Assembly: GCA_035279525.1 (NCBI GenBank)
Contig: DATEHQ010000047.1
Span: forward strand, 1 to 39,662
Length of the DNA: 39,662 nucleotides
Reading direction: 5' to 3'
DNA from: DATEHQ01 sp035279525
GTDB taxonomy: Bacteria > Chloroflexota > Dormibacteria > Dormibacterales > Dormibacteraceae
The notes beneath the pieces are model-generated. The model ran no database searches. It saw only the letters and a program-made list of their open reading frames with translations, and was not told where the DNA came from. This document shows positions 7,185 to 15,290 of the stretch, piece after piece. Numbering within the stretch: the first letter of the stretch is position 1; every line of letters begins with the position of its first letter. Position numbers and translations under genes: made by a program.

Positions 7185-7952
7185 GTGCGCGATGCGGTCC
7201 TGCCGCTCGCCGGCACCGACAAGGGGCGCGCGCCGCACGAGGTGGGCGCGGGTGGCGACACCACGCTCGAGCTGGATAGAGTTGCGGAGCTTGTCGTCTT
7301 CAGGGAGCTTGCGACCCTGGTCGAGCGAGGCGAGCAATTCTCGGTCCTCTCCGAAGAGGCCGGACACCGCCCTTTCGGCGCCGGCTATCCGCTCGTCCTC
7401 GTCGATCCCGTCGATGGCAGCCTCAACGCCAAGCAGGGCATCCCGATCTTCGGCCTGATGCTCGCCGTGCTCGACGGGCCAAACGTCGACGACACAATGG
7501 CTGGGCTCGTCTTGAACCTCAACACGGGCGAGACATGGACGGCGATCCGCGGGCAGGGTGCACGACACGATGGGCGGCCGCTCGAGAAGCTGCGCACCGA
7601 TCGTGAAAGGATCGAGCTGCTCGGCCTCGAGAGCACCCCGCGCTCTCTCAGCGTCGCGATGCCGCTGGTCGAGCGTTCGTCGAAGATCCGCATACTGGGT
7701 TCGATGGCCCTGTCGATCGCGCACACAGCGGCCGGGGGATTCGATGTGTTCTGCGCGCCCATCCCGATCCGCATGTTCGACACCGCGGCCAGCCTGCTGA
7801 TCCTCGCGGAGTCGGGCGGCGTGGCCACGGATGTCGAGGGGCGTGCCGTCGGCTCGCTTCCCTGCGCCCTAGACACGCGCTCGACGCTGCTCTGCGCGCC
7901 GAGCCCGCCGCTGCACGCCGCCGCGCTCGACCTTCTGCGCGGCTCCAGGTGA
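7185..7952 (+). CDS. Inositol monophosphatase-family sugar phosphatase
   Basis: 255 residues from GTG 7185. The Li-sensitive phosphatase metal site is clear: SEEAG (near residue 64), VDPVDGSLNAKQG (near residue 80, the DPxDGS/T motif), and a late FDTAASLLILAESGG. The overall pattern recalls the archaeal-type IMPase/fructose-1,6-bisphosphatase group (GAGGDTTLELDRVAE) rather than plain SuhB. The frame stays open upstream with 16 family-like residues (NPSDWLEVFSRIGAG), so the real start may be CTG at 7137, overlapping the previous stop. Followed by the glycosyltransferase with a 4-base GTGA overlap, which links it to sugar metabolism. Confidence 0.85.
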   Translation: MRDAVLPLAGTDKGRAPHEVGAGGDTTLELDRVAELVVFRELATLVERGEQFSVLSEEAGHRPFGAGYPLVLVDPVDGSLNAKQGIPIFGLMLAVLDGPNVDDTMAGLVLNLNTGETWTAIRGQGARHDGRPLEKLRTDRERIELLGLESTPRSLSVAMPLVERSSKIRILGSMALSIAHTAAGGFDVFCAPIPIRMFDTAASLLILAESGGVATDVEGRAVGSLPCALDTRSTLLCAPSPPLHAAALDLLRGSR

Positions 7953-9325
7953 CGCTCGGTCCGCGCCAGACGGTCTTCGTCATCCTCAGCTTCGAAGGGC
8001 CCGACCTCTACAGCCAGGCCGGTGGCCTGGGTGTACGGGTCAAAGGACTGTCACGCGCCCTGGCCGGGCTTGGATTCGAGACGTACCTGTACTTCTGCGG
8101 TGACCCCGACCGGCCGGCGAGTGAAGACCTGATGGACGGCCGCCTCCATCTCCGCCGCTGGGCCCAGTGGATCTCGGCGCAGCACCGCGCAGGCGTCTAC
8201 GACGGCGAGGAGGGCAAGCTGCGCGACTGGAACTCGAGCCTGCCCACCAGCGTGGTCGAGTCGGTGATCGCGCCGGCGGTCGAGGCCGGCAAGCACGTCG
8301 TGGTGATGGGCGAGGAGTGGCACACGAGCTGGGCGATGAGCCTGATCTCGGCTTTGCTGTACGGCGCCGGCCTGCGCAGCCGCGTCGTGATGCTCTGGAA
8401 CGCCAACAGCACGTTTGGCTTCCACCGTGTCGACTGGGGCTCGCTGGCGCAGGCCGCCACGATAACCACGGTCAGCCGCTACATGAAGTTCAAGCTCTGG
8501 GACTGGGGCCAGAACCCCATGGTCATCCCGAACGGCATTCCACGCGAATCGATTCGCGACAGCGACCCCACAACGGTGCGCGAGCTGAGGTCGGCCGCCG
8601 CGGCCGACCACTTCTGCTTCAAGATCGGCCGCTTCGACCCGGACAAGCGGTGGCTGATGGCTGTCTCTGCGGCGGCCTTCCTGAAGCGCCGCGGCGACAA
8701 GGTGAAGCTGCTGATTCGCGGTGGGCGTGAGCCGCACGGCACAGAGGTGATCAATCACGCTCAGCACCAGGGCCTCGTCGCCTTTCACGCGAAGGCGCCG
8801 AAGGACGCCGCCGGCCTGGCCACCCTGCTTCGCGAGCACCGCGAGGCCGACCTGATCAACCTCACCACCCATGTCAGCGACGAGATGCTTCCGCTGATCT
8901 ACTCGGCCGGCGACGCGGTGCTGGCAAACTCGGGCCACGAGCCGTTTGGGTTGGTCGGCCTGGAGGTCATGGCTGCCGGCGGCCTGCCCGTCACAGGGTC
9001 GACGGGCGAGGACTACGCAGAGGCTTATCGCAACGCGCTCGTGCTCGAGACCGACAACCCGGTCGAGCTGGTGACCGAGCTGAGCCTGCTGAAGGGCAGG
9101 CCGGCGCTTGCCGAGTCGATCCGCAGGCACGGGCGCACGACGGCACGCGCCTACGTGTGGGAGAAGGTGATCGCGCTCCTCTTGCTGCGAGCCGAGTACG
9201 CCGCCGCCCTGCAGGCGGTGAAGGTGGACTCTGGCGAGCGCGAGCCCTTCGCCCGCAGGCGCCGCCCACCCGCCGCCCGCGAGCCGGCGCCGGCGGCGGT
9301 TCGAGCGGGGCCCGCGAGGGCGTGA
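7949..9325 (+). CDS. Glycosyltransferase, GT4-like
   Basis: 458 residues with two Rossmann domains. The N-terminal loop is SQAGGLGVRVKGLSRAL (residues 22-38), the acceptor-side GG loop seen in GT4/GT5 enzymes. The C-terminal half has KIGRFDPDKRW and the EX7E signature in SGHEPFGLVGLEVMAAGG, which favours GT4, a retaining nucleotide-sugar transferase. The last 35 residues are Arg/Ala/Pro-rich and likely disordered. It starts at GTG 7949 overlapping the phosphatase stop by 4 bases and lies 83 bases before the GH57-GlgA fusion, so a role in alpha-glucan or glycoconjugate assembly is likely. The exact donor and acceptor are unknown. Confidence 0.85.
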   Translation: MTLGPRQTVFVILSFEGPDLYSQAGGLGVRVKGLSRALAGLGFETYLYFCGDPDRPASEDLMDGRLHLRRWAQWISAQHRAGVYDGEEGKLRDWNSSLPTSVVESVIAPAVEAGKHVVVMGEEWHTSWAMSLISALLYGAGLRSRVVMLWNANSTFGFHRVDWGSLAQAATITTVSRYMKFKLWDWGQNPMVIPNGIPRESIRDSDPTTVRELRSAAAADHFCFKIGRFDPDKRWLMAVSAAAFLKRRGDKVKLLIRGGREPHGTEVINHAQHQGLVAFHAKAPKDAAGLATLLREHREADLINLTTHVSDEMLPLIYSAGDAVLANSGHEPFGLVGLEVMAAGGLPVTGSTGEDYAEAYRNALVLETDNPVELVTELSLLKGRPALAESIRRHGRTTARAYVWEKVIALLLLRAEYAAALQAVKVDSGEREPFARRRRPPAAREPAPAAVRAGPARA

Positions 9326-9408
9326 TCGGGTGCCCATAGGGCCCATCCGCGATCATTGTCAGGTTCGATGCACTCGATCGCCGCGGCTGTGCGTTTCTGA
9401 TTGAGCGT

Positions 9409-12400
9409 ATGAAGCCCCTTCACGTCGCCTTCGTCTGGCATATGCATCAGCCCTACTACAAGGACGACCTCACAAACACGTACCTGCTTCCCTGGGTCCG
9501 CCTCCGCTCGGCCAAGGACTACTACAAGATGCCGGCCCTGCTTGACGCCTATCCGAAGGTCAAGTCGACCTTCAACCTCGTGCCCTCGCTCCTGGCCCAG
9601 ATCGAGGACTACGGCAAAGACGATTCGGTCGACCTCTTTCTCAACCTCAGCCGGCGGGACGCCGGCCAGCTGTCCGAGGAGGAGCGCGACTTCCTGCTCA
9701 GATGGATGCGCGAGTCGCCGCGCGCCCTCCGCGTCCAGCAGTCGTCGCGGTACCTCGAGCTTGCCTCGCGGCCCGCCGACGCACAGTTCACGACCGCCGA
9801 CATCCGCGATCTCCAGGTGTGGTTCAACCTCGCGTGGTGCGACCCCGTGTGGGTCGAGTCAGACCCCGGCCTGGCCGAGCTCAAGCGCAAGGACCGCGAC
9901 TACGCCGAGGAGGACAAGCAGGTCCTGTTCGACGCCCAGCTCGAGCGCATCCGGCAAGTCGTGCCCAAGTATCGAGAGCTCGCCGAGCGCGGTCAGGTCG
10001 AGCTGACCTTCTCGCCGTACTACCACCCGATCCTGCCCCTGCTCTGCCATGTCGACTCGGCGCGCAGCGCCAATCCGCAGATCCAGCTGCCGGAGCGCCA
10101 TTTCTCGCACCGCGAAGACGCCGAGCGACAGATCGAGCTCGGTATCGGCCTCTTCGAGAGGATGCTCGGCCACAGGCCGAAGGGCATGTGGCCCTCCGAG
10201 ATGGCGGTGGGCGAGAGCGTGATCAGCCTTGCCGAGAAAGCCTCGATCGACTGGATGATCAGCGACGAAGAGGTCCTCGCCCGGTCGCTCGAGGGCCACT
10301 TCTCACGCGACGAGCACCTGTACGTGCCGAAGCGCATCGACCGCGAGGGCGGCTCGGTCTCGATGGTCTTCCGCGACTCACAGCTCTCCAACGTGATCGG
10401 CTTCGACTACCAGCGCATGGGGTCGATCGACGCGGCCCGAGACCTCATCGGGAGGCTCAAGCGGATCCGCGACACGCAGGGCGATCGCGACTTTCTGGCG
10501 GTGATCGCGCTCGACGGCGAGAACGCATGGGAGTTCTACCCGCGTGACGGCCATGACTTCCTCAACGCCCTCTACACGGAGCTCGAGGCGAGCACCGAGA
10601 TCGTCACGACCACCGTGTCGGAATTCATCGCCGAGCATCCGCCGCAGCAGCAGCTGCACCACCTGCACACCGGGAGCTGGATCGGGGCGAGCCTCGACAC
10701 GTGGATCGGCGATCCGGAGCACAGCGTCGGTTGGGACTTGCTCGCGGAGACCAGGGATTGGCTCGAGGAGCAGTCGCGACAGCGCCCGAAGGAGTCGCAA
10801 TCCGCCGCGCTCGCCTGGCGGGAGATCCTCATCACGGAAGGCAGCGACTGGTTCTGGTGGTTCAGCCGCAAGCACGACTCGGGCATGGACCCGATCTGGG
10901 ACAACCAGTTCCGGCTTCACCTGCGGAACGTGTACAAGCTCATGGGAGCGCGCGCGCCATCAAGGCTCTTTCAGCCGATCATCAAGCGCGCGCCCACACC
11001 GGAACGTGGAGTGCCCGCGGTCCCGATCAGCCCCGAGTCCCGGACGGACCCCGCGTGGACCCAGGCGGGCTACTTCCTGGTTGGCTCGGGCTTCGGCGCG
11101 CTGCACCGGCCGGCGGGGGTGGTCGAGCGCGTCTTCTACGGCAACGACGACGAGAACCTCTACTTCCGGATCGACAGCCCGCGCTCGTCGCAGGAGCTCG
11201 AGGCGCAGCGCATCGCGTTCTGGCTCTACTGCTCTGGAGCGCCCGCGGGCGACGGGCACGGCGATCTGGAGCTTCCGCTGTCGGCCGCTGCGATGTCAGA
11301 CCTCGGGTTCGAGCCTGCGTTCGTGGTGCGCATCGCACCGCGCGCCAAAGGCGCGGCGCTCACCGTGGCCCGGATCCTCGAGCCGCAGACCAGGGCCGTC
11401 GAGGAAAAGAGCTGGGAGATCGACGACGCGTCCTTCTTCAAGGTCCCCTTCAAGGAGCTGACGAAGCGGCCGGGAGACACCCTCGAGATGGCTTTGATCG
11501 TCACGCGCGAGGGTCGCGACATCGAGCAGGTCCCGCCTTCCGGATCGCTCGGCGTGCGCGTGCCGGGCGAGGCGCTGGCGATCGAGGTGCCGCACGCGAC
11601 GCACCTGAAGGTGCTCGTCGCCGCGGCGGAGCTCACGCCGTTCGCCAAGCTCGGAGGAGTCGCCGACGTCGCGGCGGCACTGTCCAAGGAGCTGGGCCGG
11701 CTCGGGCATGACGTGCGCGCCGTCATCCCTCGCTACCGCCAGGTCGACATCGGCCGCTACGGGCTGCGTCCGGTCGTGACCGATCTGAACGTACCGCTCG
11801 GCACGGAGAAGCTGCCGGCCACGATCTTCGAGGGCAAGCTGGGCGAGATGACCGTCTACTTCGTCGACTGCCCTCCCCTGTACGACCGCGACGGCATGTT
11901 CGGTTTCGGCGATGACGACGCCCGGTCGGTGTACTTCTCGCGCGCCCTGCTCGAGATGCTGCCGGCGCTCGATTTCATACCCGATGTGATTCACGTCCAC
12001 GACTGGTACGCGGCGCTCGTGCCGAACCTGCTCGACCGCGTGTACACGTCGGACTCTTACGCGGAGATCGCCACCAACCTCACCATCCACAACCTTTCGG
12101 CCCAGGGCGTCTTCGGGTTCGGCGCGCTGATGCTGGCGGGCCTGCAGGAGTGGGGGCTGATCAAGCTCGGCATCCCGGGTCTCGACAACGTGGTCAACGT
12201 GCTCGGTCGAGGCATTCATTTCGCCGACGTCGTCAACACGGTCAGCGAGCGCTACGCGAAGGAGATCCAGACGCCGGAGTTCGGCGAGGGCCTCGACGAG
12301 CTGCTGCGCCGCAACACTCACAAGCTGCACGGGGTGGTGAACGGCATCGACTACGAGATCTTCGATCCGCAGCGCGACCCCAACATCCCCCACCACTATT

Positions 12401-13107
12401 CGGCCGAGTCGCCACAGGCCAAGGCGCTCAACCGCGCCGCCCTCCGGGCGGACCTTGGGCTCGACGAGACCAACCGGCCGCTGTGCGCGATCGTGTCGCG
12501 GTTCTACGACGTCAAAGGCCTCGACCTCATCGAGCAGGCGCTGCCCGAGCTCCTCCAGCTGGGCCTGCAGCTGGTGGTGATCGGCACCGGTGACCGGCGC
12601 TACGAGGACATGTTCCGGCGATGGGCGGGAGAGCTGCCGCACCAGGTGGCGGTCTCGATCGGTTTCGATTCGGCGCTCGCCCAGCGCATCTACGCGGGGG
12701 CGGACATGCTGTGGATGCCCTCGAAATTCGAGCCGTGCGGGCTCGCCCAGCTGATCGCGCTGCGCTACGGCACGATCCCGGTGGTGCGCACGACGGGCGG
12801 CCTCTCCGACACCATCAAGGACTACGACCCGGTGATCGGTCGCGGCAATGGGTTCCGCTTCGGTCCCTACGACCCGTGGCAGTTCTTCGCCGCCGTGGTT
12901 CGGGCGGCCGAGACGTTCCGGCATCCCGACCTCTGGGCGTGGCTCGTCAACAGGGCGATGACCGCCGACGTGTCGTGGTCGCGCTCGGCGCAGCGCTACG
13001 TGCAGCTCTACCTGGCCGCCATCACCGCGCGCCGCGAGAGATTGGGCCTGACCGCCGCCGCCGGGGCGGAAACGTCGTCGCCCACGACCGCTCCTGTGGG
13101 GGAGTAG
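9409..13107 (+). CDS. glgA: GH57 glycoside hydrolase - glycogen synthase (GT5) fusion protein
   Basis: 1232 residues with three parts. Residues 1-510 are a GH57 domain: HMHQP at 11-15, GMWPSE near 259-264, WMISDEE at 282-288 (candidate nucleophile Glu) and ALDGENAWEF at 367-376 (candidate acid/base Asp369). Residues about 520-725 look like a beta-sandwich carbohydrate-binding segment. Residues 732-1215 are a bacterial glycogen synthase: KLGGVADV at 747-754 for ADP-glucose binding, VIHVHDWYAAL, and KFEPCGLAQ at 1106-1114. The protein could therefore both extend alpha-1,4-glucan and cleave, transfer or branch it; GH57 includes amylases, 4-alpha-glucanotransferases and branching enzymes, and I cannot tell which this is. 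It converges with glgP. The last 20 residues are Ala/Thr-rich and dispensable-looking. Confidence 0.92.
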   Translation: MKPLHVAFVWHMHQPYYKDDLTNTYLLPWVRLRSAKDYYKMPALLDAYPKVKSTFNLVPSLLAQIEDYGKDDSVDLFLNLSRRDAGQLSEEERDFLLRWMRESPRALRVQQSSRYLELASRPADAQFTTADIRDLQVWFNLAWCDPVWVESDPGLAELKRKDRDYAEEDKQVLFDAQLERIRQVVPKYRELAERGQVELTFSPYYHPILPLLCHVDSARSANPQIQLPERHFSHREDAERQIELGIGLFERMLGHRPKGMWPSEMAVGESVISLAEKASIDWMISDEEVLARSLEGHFSRDEHLYVPKRIDREGGSVSMVFRDSQLSNVIGFDYQRMGSIDAARDLIGRLKRIRDTQGDRDFLAVIALDGENAWEFYPRDGHDFLNALYTELEASTEIVTTTVSEFIAEHPPQQQLHHLHTGSWIGASLDTWIGDPEHSVGWDLLAETRDWLEEQSRQRPKESQSAALAWREILITEGSDWFWWFSRKHDSGMDPIWDNQFRLHLRNVYKLMGARAPSRLFQPIIKRAPTPERGVPAVPISPESRTDPAWTQAGYFLVGSGFGALHRPAGVVERVFYGNDDENLYFRIDSPRSSQELEAQRIAFWLYCSGAPAGDGHGDLELPLSAAAMSDLGFEPAFVVRIAPRAKGAALTVARILEPQTRAVEEKSWEIDDASFFKVPFKELTKRPGDTLEMALIVTREGRDIEQVPPSGSLGVRVPGEALAIEVPHATHLKVLVAAAELTPFAKLGGVADVAAALSKELGRLGHDVRAVIPRYRQVDIGRYGLRPVVTDLNVPLGTEKLPATIFEGKLGEMTVYFVDCPPLYDRDGMFGFGDDDARSVYFSRALLEMLPALDFIPDVIHVHDWYAALVPNLLDRVYTSDSYAEIATNLTIHNLSAQGVFGFGALMLAGLQEWGLIKLGIPGLDNVVNVLGRGIHFADVVNTVSERYAKEIQTPEFGEGLDELLRRNTHKLHGVVNGIDYEIFDPQRDPNIPHHYSAESPQAKALNRAALRADLGLDETNRPLCAIVSRFYDVKGLDLIEQALPELLQLGLQLVVIGTGDRRYEDMFRRWAGELPHQVAVSIGFDSALAQRIYAGADMLWMPSKFEPCGLAQLIALRYGTIPVVRTTGGLSDTIKDYDPVIGRGNGFRFGPYDPWQFFAAVVRAAETFRHPDLWAWLVNRAMTADVSWSRSAQRYVQLYLAAITARRERLGLTAAAGAETSSPTTAPVGE

Positions 13108-13124
13108 CGTCGCGCGGCGAGGCG

Positions 13125-13193
13125 GCACCCGGATAGTCCGGCCTCTCCGAGATTTGCCGGCCGCCCGCACCCGGATAGTCCGGCCTCTCCGAG
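13125..13193. repeat. Two direct copies of a 27-base palindrome-containing repeat
   Basis: GCACCCGGATAGTCCGGCCT followed by CTCCGAG occurs identically at 13125-13151 and 13167-13193, a 42-base period. Each copy contains CCGGA-TAG-TCCGG, a short hairpin, plus a looser larger inverted repeat. The pair fills most of the 96-base gap between the convergent genes glgA and glgP. A third variant copy lies at 17821-17843, also just after a stop codon. This looks like a small REP-like or terminator-associated element. Confidence 0.7.
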
Positions 13194-13203
13194 GAAAGGT
13201 GCC

Positions 13204-15261
13204 TCAGCCGCCCCAGTCGGGAAGCAGGCGCAGCTGCTCGACACGCCGGGCGCCGGGTGCGTACGCGGTGTTGAAGTAGTCGATCACCATCCGCCGGGCT
13301 GAGAAGCCCGTGGCGATGTGGCGCAGCGACGCGCGCATCATCTCGACCCAGCGCTGGGGGATGCCGGCCTCGTCCCGCTGGTAGAAGGTCGGCACGACCT
13401 CGCGTTCGAGCAGCCGGTACAGACCTTCTGCCTCGGCCTCGTCGTCGATGTTCGTGCGATCGAGCGTCGCGCCTGACGGAATCGCCCACCCCAGCTCCGG
13501 CCGGTACGCCTCGTCCCACCAGCCGTCGAGGATGCTCACGTTCAGGGCGCCGTTCGCGCCGGCCTTCATGCCGCTCGTGCCGCTCGCCTCCAGGAACCGC
13601 CGCGGATTGTTGAGCCACACGTCAGCGCCGTGCACCAGGTACCGCGCCAGCTCGAGGTCGTAGTCCTCGAGGAAGATCACTCGCGACTCCTCCCGCGCGA
13701 GGGCGACGATGCTGGCCACGAGGTCCTTGCCGGGCTGGTCCGCCGGATGCGACTTTCCGGCGAAGAGCATCTGCACCGGCCGCTTCGAGTTGCGCAGCAG
13801 TTTGGTCAACCGGGGATGGTCCCGCAGCAGGAGGTTGGCGCGCTTGTACGGTGCAAAGCGGCGCGCGAATCCGATGGTCAGCGCGTTGGGGTCGAGCTCG
13901 TGCGGCCGCTCCGCCCTGGTCTTGGCCGCCTCGAGCAGGCTGCGCTTGAGGTCGGTGTGGATGCGCCACAGGTCGGGTGCGGGAATCTCGAAGACCGCGT
14001 GCCAGCGGCCGTCGGAGCCGTCGAGGTCCCACCAGTCGGGGCCGACGTACCGGCTGAGCAGGTCCGCCATCTCGGGCGCCACCCAGGTCGGCATGTGGAC
14101 CCCGTTGGTCACGGAACCGATCGGCACCTGCGACTCCGGCACGCCGCGCCACGCCTCCTTCCAGAGTCGCCGCGAGACGGCGCCGTGCAGGCGGCTGACC
14201 CCGACCGATTGGTCGGCGAGGCGCAGCGCCGCATAGGTCGTGCACAGCTTCTCGCGTGGATCGCCGGGCCGCTCGCGTCCGAGGTCCATGAACCGGTCGA
14301 ACGAGATCCCGACCTGAGTGAGGTAGGGACCGAGCAGGTCCCACACCAGGCCGGGGTCGAAGTAGTCGCTGCCCGCGGCCACCGGTGTGTGGGTCGTGAA
14401 GACGATACCCGCGCGCGCGACGAGCCGCGCCTCTTCGAGCGTCATCTGCCGCGACGCGCGCAGCTCACGGATTCGCTCGATCGCGCAAAGGAAGCTGTGC
14501 CCCTCGTTGAGGTGGAAGACGCCGGCCTCCATGCCCAGCGCGCGCAGCGCCCGCACCCCACCGATGCCCAGGACTATCTCCTGGCGGAGGCGACGGTCCG
14601 GCTCGGGCACGTAGAGCCGGTCGGTGATGGTGCGCAGGTCCGCCGGGTTCGATTCGAGGTCGGTGTCGAGGAGGAAAAGCGGTACGCGCCCGACCTGCGC
14701 TCGCCAGATCCCGATCCGAACGTTGCGACCGCCGATCGGCGCCTCGACCTCCACGCCCTCGACCCTTCGCACCGGCAGCTCGGAGCCCTTGTTCTCGAAA
14801 TAGACCTCGGTCTGCTTTCCGTCGCCGTCGATCTTCTGGCGGCCGAAGCCCTGCCTGTAGAGAAGCCCAACCGCGACGAGCGGGAGTCCGAGATCGCTGG
14901 TCGCCTTCAGGTGGTCCCCCGCGAGGACGCCGAGACCGCCCGAATAGATCGGCAGGCACTCCGAGAGCGCGAACTCGAGCGAGAAGTAGCCGATGAAAAG
15001 GGGGGCCTGGGCGTCCATGAATCGCGGGTGACGGTCGTAATACTCTCGGTACGCGGCGCGGGCTCCTTCGAGCGCCTCGCGCACGCCGTCTCCCTCGAGC
15101 GCCTTGCTGACGCCCTCCTCACCCAGCTGCGCCAGGAGGAGCACGGGGTTCTGGCGCGTCGAGTTCCACAGTCCGGGGTCGAGGGCGTGGAAGAAAGCTT
15201 CGATCCGCGGCTGCCACGTCCAGAGCAGGTCGTATGCAAGTTGATTGAGTTCTTCCAACAC
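13204..15261 (-). CDS. glgP: Alpha-glucan (glycogen/maltodextrin) phosphorylase, short form
   Basis: 685 residues. Releases glucose-1-phosphate from alpha-1,4-glucan using PLP. The PLP lysine is in EASGTSGMKAGANGALN (Lys566); other family marks are YSGGLGVLAGDHLK (N-terminal glycine loop), FHLNEGHSFL, TNGVHMPTW and FARRFAPYKRANL. The length is that of the shorter prokaryotic type rather than the roughly 800-residue E. coli type. The start is GTG at 15259-15261, only 29 bases from the divergent nucleotidyltransferase fusion, so both promoters must share or overlap coding sequence. It converges with the glycogen synthase fusion gene. It degrades the polymer that GlgA makes. Confidence 0.95.
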   Translation of the reverse strand: MLEELNQLAYDLLWTWQPRIEAFFHALDPGLWNSTRQNPVLLLAQLGEEGVSKALEGDGVREALEGARAAYREYYDRHPRFMDAQAPLFIGYFSLEFALSECLPIYSGGLGVLAGDHLKATSDLGLPLVAVGLLYRQGFGRQKIDGDGKQTEVYFENKGSELPVRRVEGVEVEAPIGGRNVRIGIWRAQVGRVPLFLLDTDLESNPADLRTITDRLYVPEPDRRLRQEIVLGIGGVRALRALGMEAGVFHLNEGHSFLCAIERIRELRASRQMTLEEARLVARAGIVFTTHTPVAAGSDYFDPGLVWDLLGPYLTQVGISFDRFMDLGRERPGDPREKLCTTYAALRLADQSVGVSRLHGAVSRRLWKEAWRGVPESQVPIGSVTNGVHMPTWVAPEMADLLSRYVGPDWWDLDGSDGRWHAVFEIPAPDLWRIHTDLKRSLLEAAKTRAERPHELDPNALTIGFARRFAPYKRANLLLRDHPRLTKLLRNSKRPVQMLFAGKSHPADQPGKDLVASIVALAREESRVIFLEDYDLELARYLVHGADVWLNNPRRFLEASGTSGMKAGANGALNVSILDGWWDEAYRPELGWAIPSGATLDRTNIDDEAEAEGLYRLLEREVVPTFYQRDEAGIPQRWVEMMRASLRHIATGFSARRMVIDYFNTAYAPGARRVEQLRLLPDWGG

Positions 15262-15290
15262 GGAACTAAGATCCTATTGGAGCAAGAGGG

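Noticed and set aside
11296..13170. 624-residue open frame on the minus strand opposite the GlgA half
   Set aside because: Low-complexity Arg/Asp/Val-rich translation typical of the antisense frame of GC-rich coding DNA; the opposite strand encodes a clear glycogen synthase.
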